64,000 nucleotides of DNA. Source: Caulobacteraceae bacterium (GTDB lineage: Bacteria; Pseudomonadota; Alphaproteobacteria; Caulobacterales; Caulobacteraceae). Every line of letters begins with the position of its first letter. Position 1 is the first letter of the stretch. Both the position numbers and the translations under genes were made by a program. Positions 62,591 through 64,000 of the stretch are shown one piece after another. The stretch is taken from positions 18,559 through 82,558 of the forward strand of contig CANJLK010000011.1 of the NCBI GenBank assembly GCA_947475465.1, in the 5' to 3' direction. Under the pieces are notes generated by a model. The model saw only the letters and a list, made by a program, of their open reading frames with translations, was not told where the DNA came from and ran no database searches.

Positions 62591-62854
62591 TCAGCGAACC
62601 TTGGCCCGCGCACGCATTGCGCGCGCCGGCCGGGTGAGGGCGGGCAGGACGCAAAGCCCGCCGACGGCGAGCAGAGCCACGCTGAACGGGCAGGCGGCGC
62701 AGTGGGTGACGGCGCCGCCTTCGACACCGCAGATCACGCCATAGGCCTGCGACAAATCGCGCATGTGGATCCAGGCCGACTCGGCAAGAGCCGCGCCGGC
62801 CACAATGGCGCCGGCCCCGGCGATGGCGAGATTGTCGATGAAATTCCGCGCCAT
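62591..62854 (-). CDS. Small two-helix membrane protein with CxxC
   Basis: An 87-residue protein with two hydrophobic helices (about 9-25 and 57-75) joined by a loop that contains H30, C42, H51 and C52-x-x-C55; C68 lies in the second helix. The loop could bind metal or haem or be redox active. It shares a promoter with ccoN through FixK box 7 and is followed by the cytochrome c gene. No family recognised. Confidence 0.75.
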   Translation of the reverse strand: MARNFIDNLAIAGAGAIVAGAALAESAWIHMRDLSQAYGVICGVEGGAVTHCAACPFSVALLAVGGLCVLPALTRPARAMRARAKVR

Positions 62855-62907
62855 GTGAACACCTTCAAGGTCTGGCCCCCATCTTGACCGCAGCGCAGCA
62901 ATCCGCC

Positions 62908-62921
62908 TTGACCCTGATCAA
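62908..62921. promoter_or_regulatory. FNR/FixK box 7
   Basis: TTGACCCTGATCAA fits TTGA-N6-TCAA. Its centre is 60-67 bases from the starts of ccoN (right) and the small membrane protein gene (left), suitable for divergent class II activation. Confidence 0.85.
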
Positions 62922-62981
62922 GGCAGGCGTCCCTGCGCCCTGGCATGGAGAGCTTCATCTTCGTGAAGGTCGCTGGGGTCC

Positions 62982-64000
62982 ATGTCAGACATCGCAACAC
63001 GTCAGGAGACGGAGACGCCGTTCGCCGTCTCAGTCCTGCTGGTTCTCAGCAGCGTCGCAGCACTCCTAAGCCTGCTGGCCACGGCCATCTCGCAGGATCC
63101 GCTCTTCCAGCTTCAGGGCTGGGTCTTCACTGTCGGCTTCCTGGCCGCCGCTGTCGCGCTTACCGCCGGGATGTCCTCCGGGCGCTTTAAGGCCAACCCC
63201 GGCCGCTACGAAGACGGGGTGATCCGAGCCGGGGTCATCGCCACTCTGTTCTGGGGCGTGATCGGCATGCTGGTGGGCGTGGTCATCGCCTGCCAGCTGT
63301 CCTGGCCGAGCCTGTTCTATTTCCCGCAGTTCGGGTGGCTGAACTTCGGACGCCTGCGCCCCCTGCACACCTCGGGCGTGATCTTCGCCTTCGGCGGCAA
63401 CGCCCTGATCGCCACATCCTTCTGGGTGGTCCAGCGCACCTGCCGCGCGCGCCTGGCCGGCGGCCTGGCGCCCTGGGTCGTGTTCTGGGGCTACCAGCTG
63501 TTCATCGTCTCGGCCGCGCTGGGTTACGTCACCGGCGCGACCCAGGGCCGCGAGTACGCCGAGCCTGAATGGTTCACGGACATCTGGCTGACCATCGTGT
63601 GGGTCACCTACCTGCTGGTCTTCCTGGGCACGCTGTGGAAGCGCAAGGAGCCGCACATCTACGTGGCCAACTGGTTCTACCTGGCCTTCATCGTCACCGT
63701 GGCGATGCTGCACCTGGTCAACAACCTGGCCATGCCCGTGGGTCTACTCAACCACAAGAGCTACTCGGCCTTCTCAGGCGTCCAGGATGCGCTGGTCCAG
63801 TGGTGGTACGGCCACAACGCCGTGGGCTTCTTCCTGACCGCCGGCTTCCTGGCGATCATGTACTACTTCGTGCCCAAGCGGGTTGACCGCCCGATCTATT
63901 CCTACCGCCTGTCCATCGTCCACTTCTGGGCCCTGATCTTCATCTACATCTGGGCGGGTCCGCACCACCTCCACTACACGGCCCTGCCGCAGTGGGCCCA
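62982..64000 (+). CDS. ccoN: cbb3-type cytochrome c oxidase subunit I (CcoN), 5' part
   Basis: The first 339 codons of ccoN, open to the window edge. Haem b ligand H129 is in [17 protein letters not shown]; CuB ligands are H278 ([11 protein letters not shown]) and H328/H329 ([11 protein letters not shown]), with Y322 in the same helix as a candidate for the cross-linked tyrosine. This high-affinity terminal oxidase works at low oxygen. ccoO, ccoQ and ccoP should follow outside. The start is ATG 62982 ([14 protein letters not shown]). Confidence 0.96.
   Translation, partial: MSDIATRQETETPFAVSVLLVLSSVAALLSLLATAISQDPLFQLQGWVFTVGFLAAAVALTAGMSSGRFKANPGRYEDGVIRAGVIATLFWGVIGMLVGVVIACQLSWPSLFYFPQFGWLNFGRLRPLHTSGVIFAFGGNALIATSFWVVQRTCRARLAGGLAPWVVFWGYQLFIVSAALGYVTGATQGREYAEPEWFTDIWLTIVWVTYLLVFLGTLWKRKEPHIYVANWFYLAFIVTVAMLHLVNNLAMPVGLLNHKSYSAFSGVQDALVQWWYGHNAVGFFLTAGFLAIMYYFVPKRVDRPIYSYRLSIVHFWALIFIYIWAGPHHLHYTALPQWA

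Noticed and set aside
62945..63190. ATG 62945 frame as a small gene downstream of FixK box 7
   Set aside because: It is a different frame from ccoN, overlaps its start and has no protein-like character.

Overview
The window is high-GC, densely coded chromosomal DNA with start/stop-overlapping operons. Gene order (ccmBCDG; dapF-mtaB-ftsY-yciB; chvI-chvG-hprK-EIIA-HPr; flmAB/pseBC; fixLJ-fixK-ccoN), PEPxxWA-CTERM proteins and the CcmG/OxyR/FixK types point to an alphaproteobacterium of the Caulobacteraceae (Caulobacter/Phenylobacterium-like); this is inferred from gene content, not from a database match. I see no prophage, insertion sequence, CRISPR array or rRNA, and no gene-free stretch longer than 300 bases.

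Layout. 0-2.3 kb: end of ccmB, then ccmC-ccmD-ccmG (cytochrome c maturation), interrupted by a His/Met-rich Spy-like periplasmic gene with its own terminator. 2.3-9.7 kb: small proteins, a MarR regulator, yciB-ftsY-mtaB-dapF, a prolyl oligopeptidase. 9.8-13.7 kb: a PadR regulator with a long palindromic operator, then the peroxide module ahpC-ahpF-oxyR. 13.7-21.7 kb: murI, a TetR pair behind twin operators, ogt, rsmB, an SdhAF4-like gene, pyrF, marC, a paired palindromic repeat, an SDR. 21.8-30.7 kb: kup, argG, MAPEG and LysE proteins, a lipoprotein, two PEP-CTERM proteins, an LLM oxidoreductase and tRNA-Gly(GCC). 30.8-41.2 kb: tRNA editing, CnoX, LON-domain protein, glycosyltransferase, Trm112, then HPr/EIIA/HPr kinase with ChvG-ChvI and a large unknown protein. 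41.3-50.6 kb: flagellin sugar genes flmB/flmA, a Tat protein, SDR, phhB, HAD, VanZ, DUF3445, glcG-glcB.

50.6-64.0 kb is the most interesting part: an oxygen-limitation island. It has the haem sensor FixL, FixJ, a FixT-like receiver and FixK, and six good plus one weak FNR/FixK boxes (TTGA-N6-TCAA type). Downstream genes are tandem universal stress proteins, a monohaem cytochrome c with a small cysteine-bearing membrane protein, ccoN (cbb3 oxidase, running off the end), and a translationally coupled operon of an AMP-phosphorylase-type enzyme, a divergent PRPP synthetase and a beta-CASP RNase. I propose this operon turns RNA/NMPs into bases and activated ribose under low oxygen. Two of the FixK promoters share an almost identical layout that places the start codon where transcription would be expected to begin.
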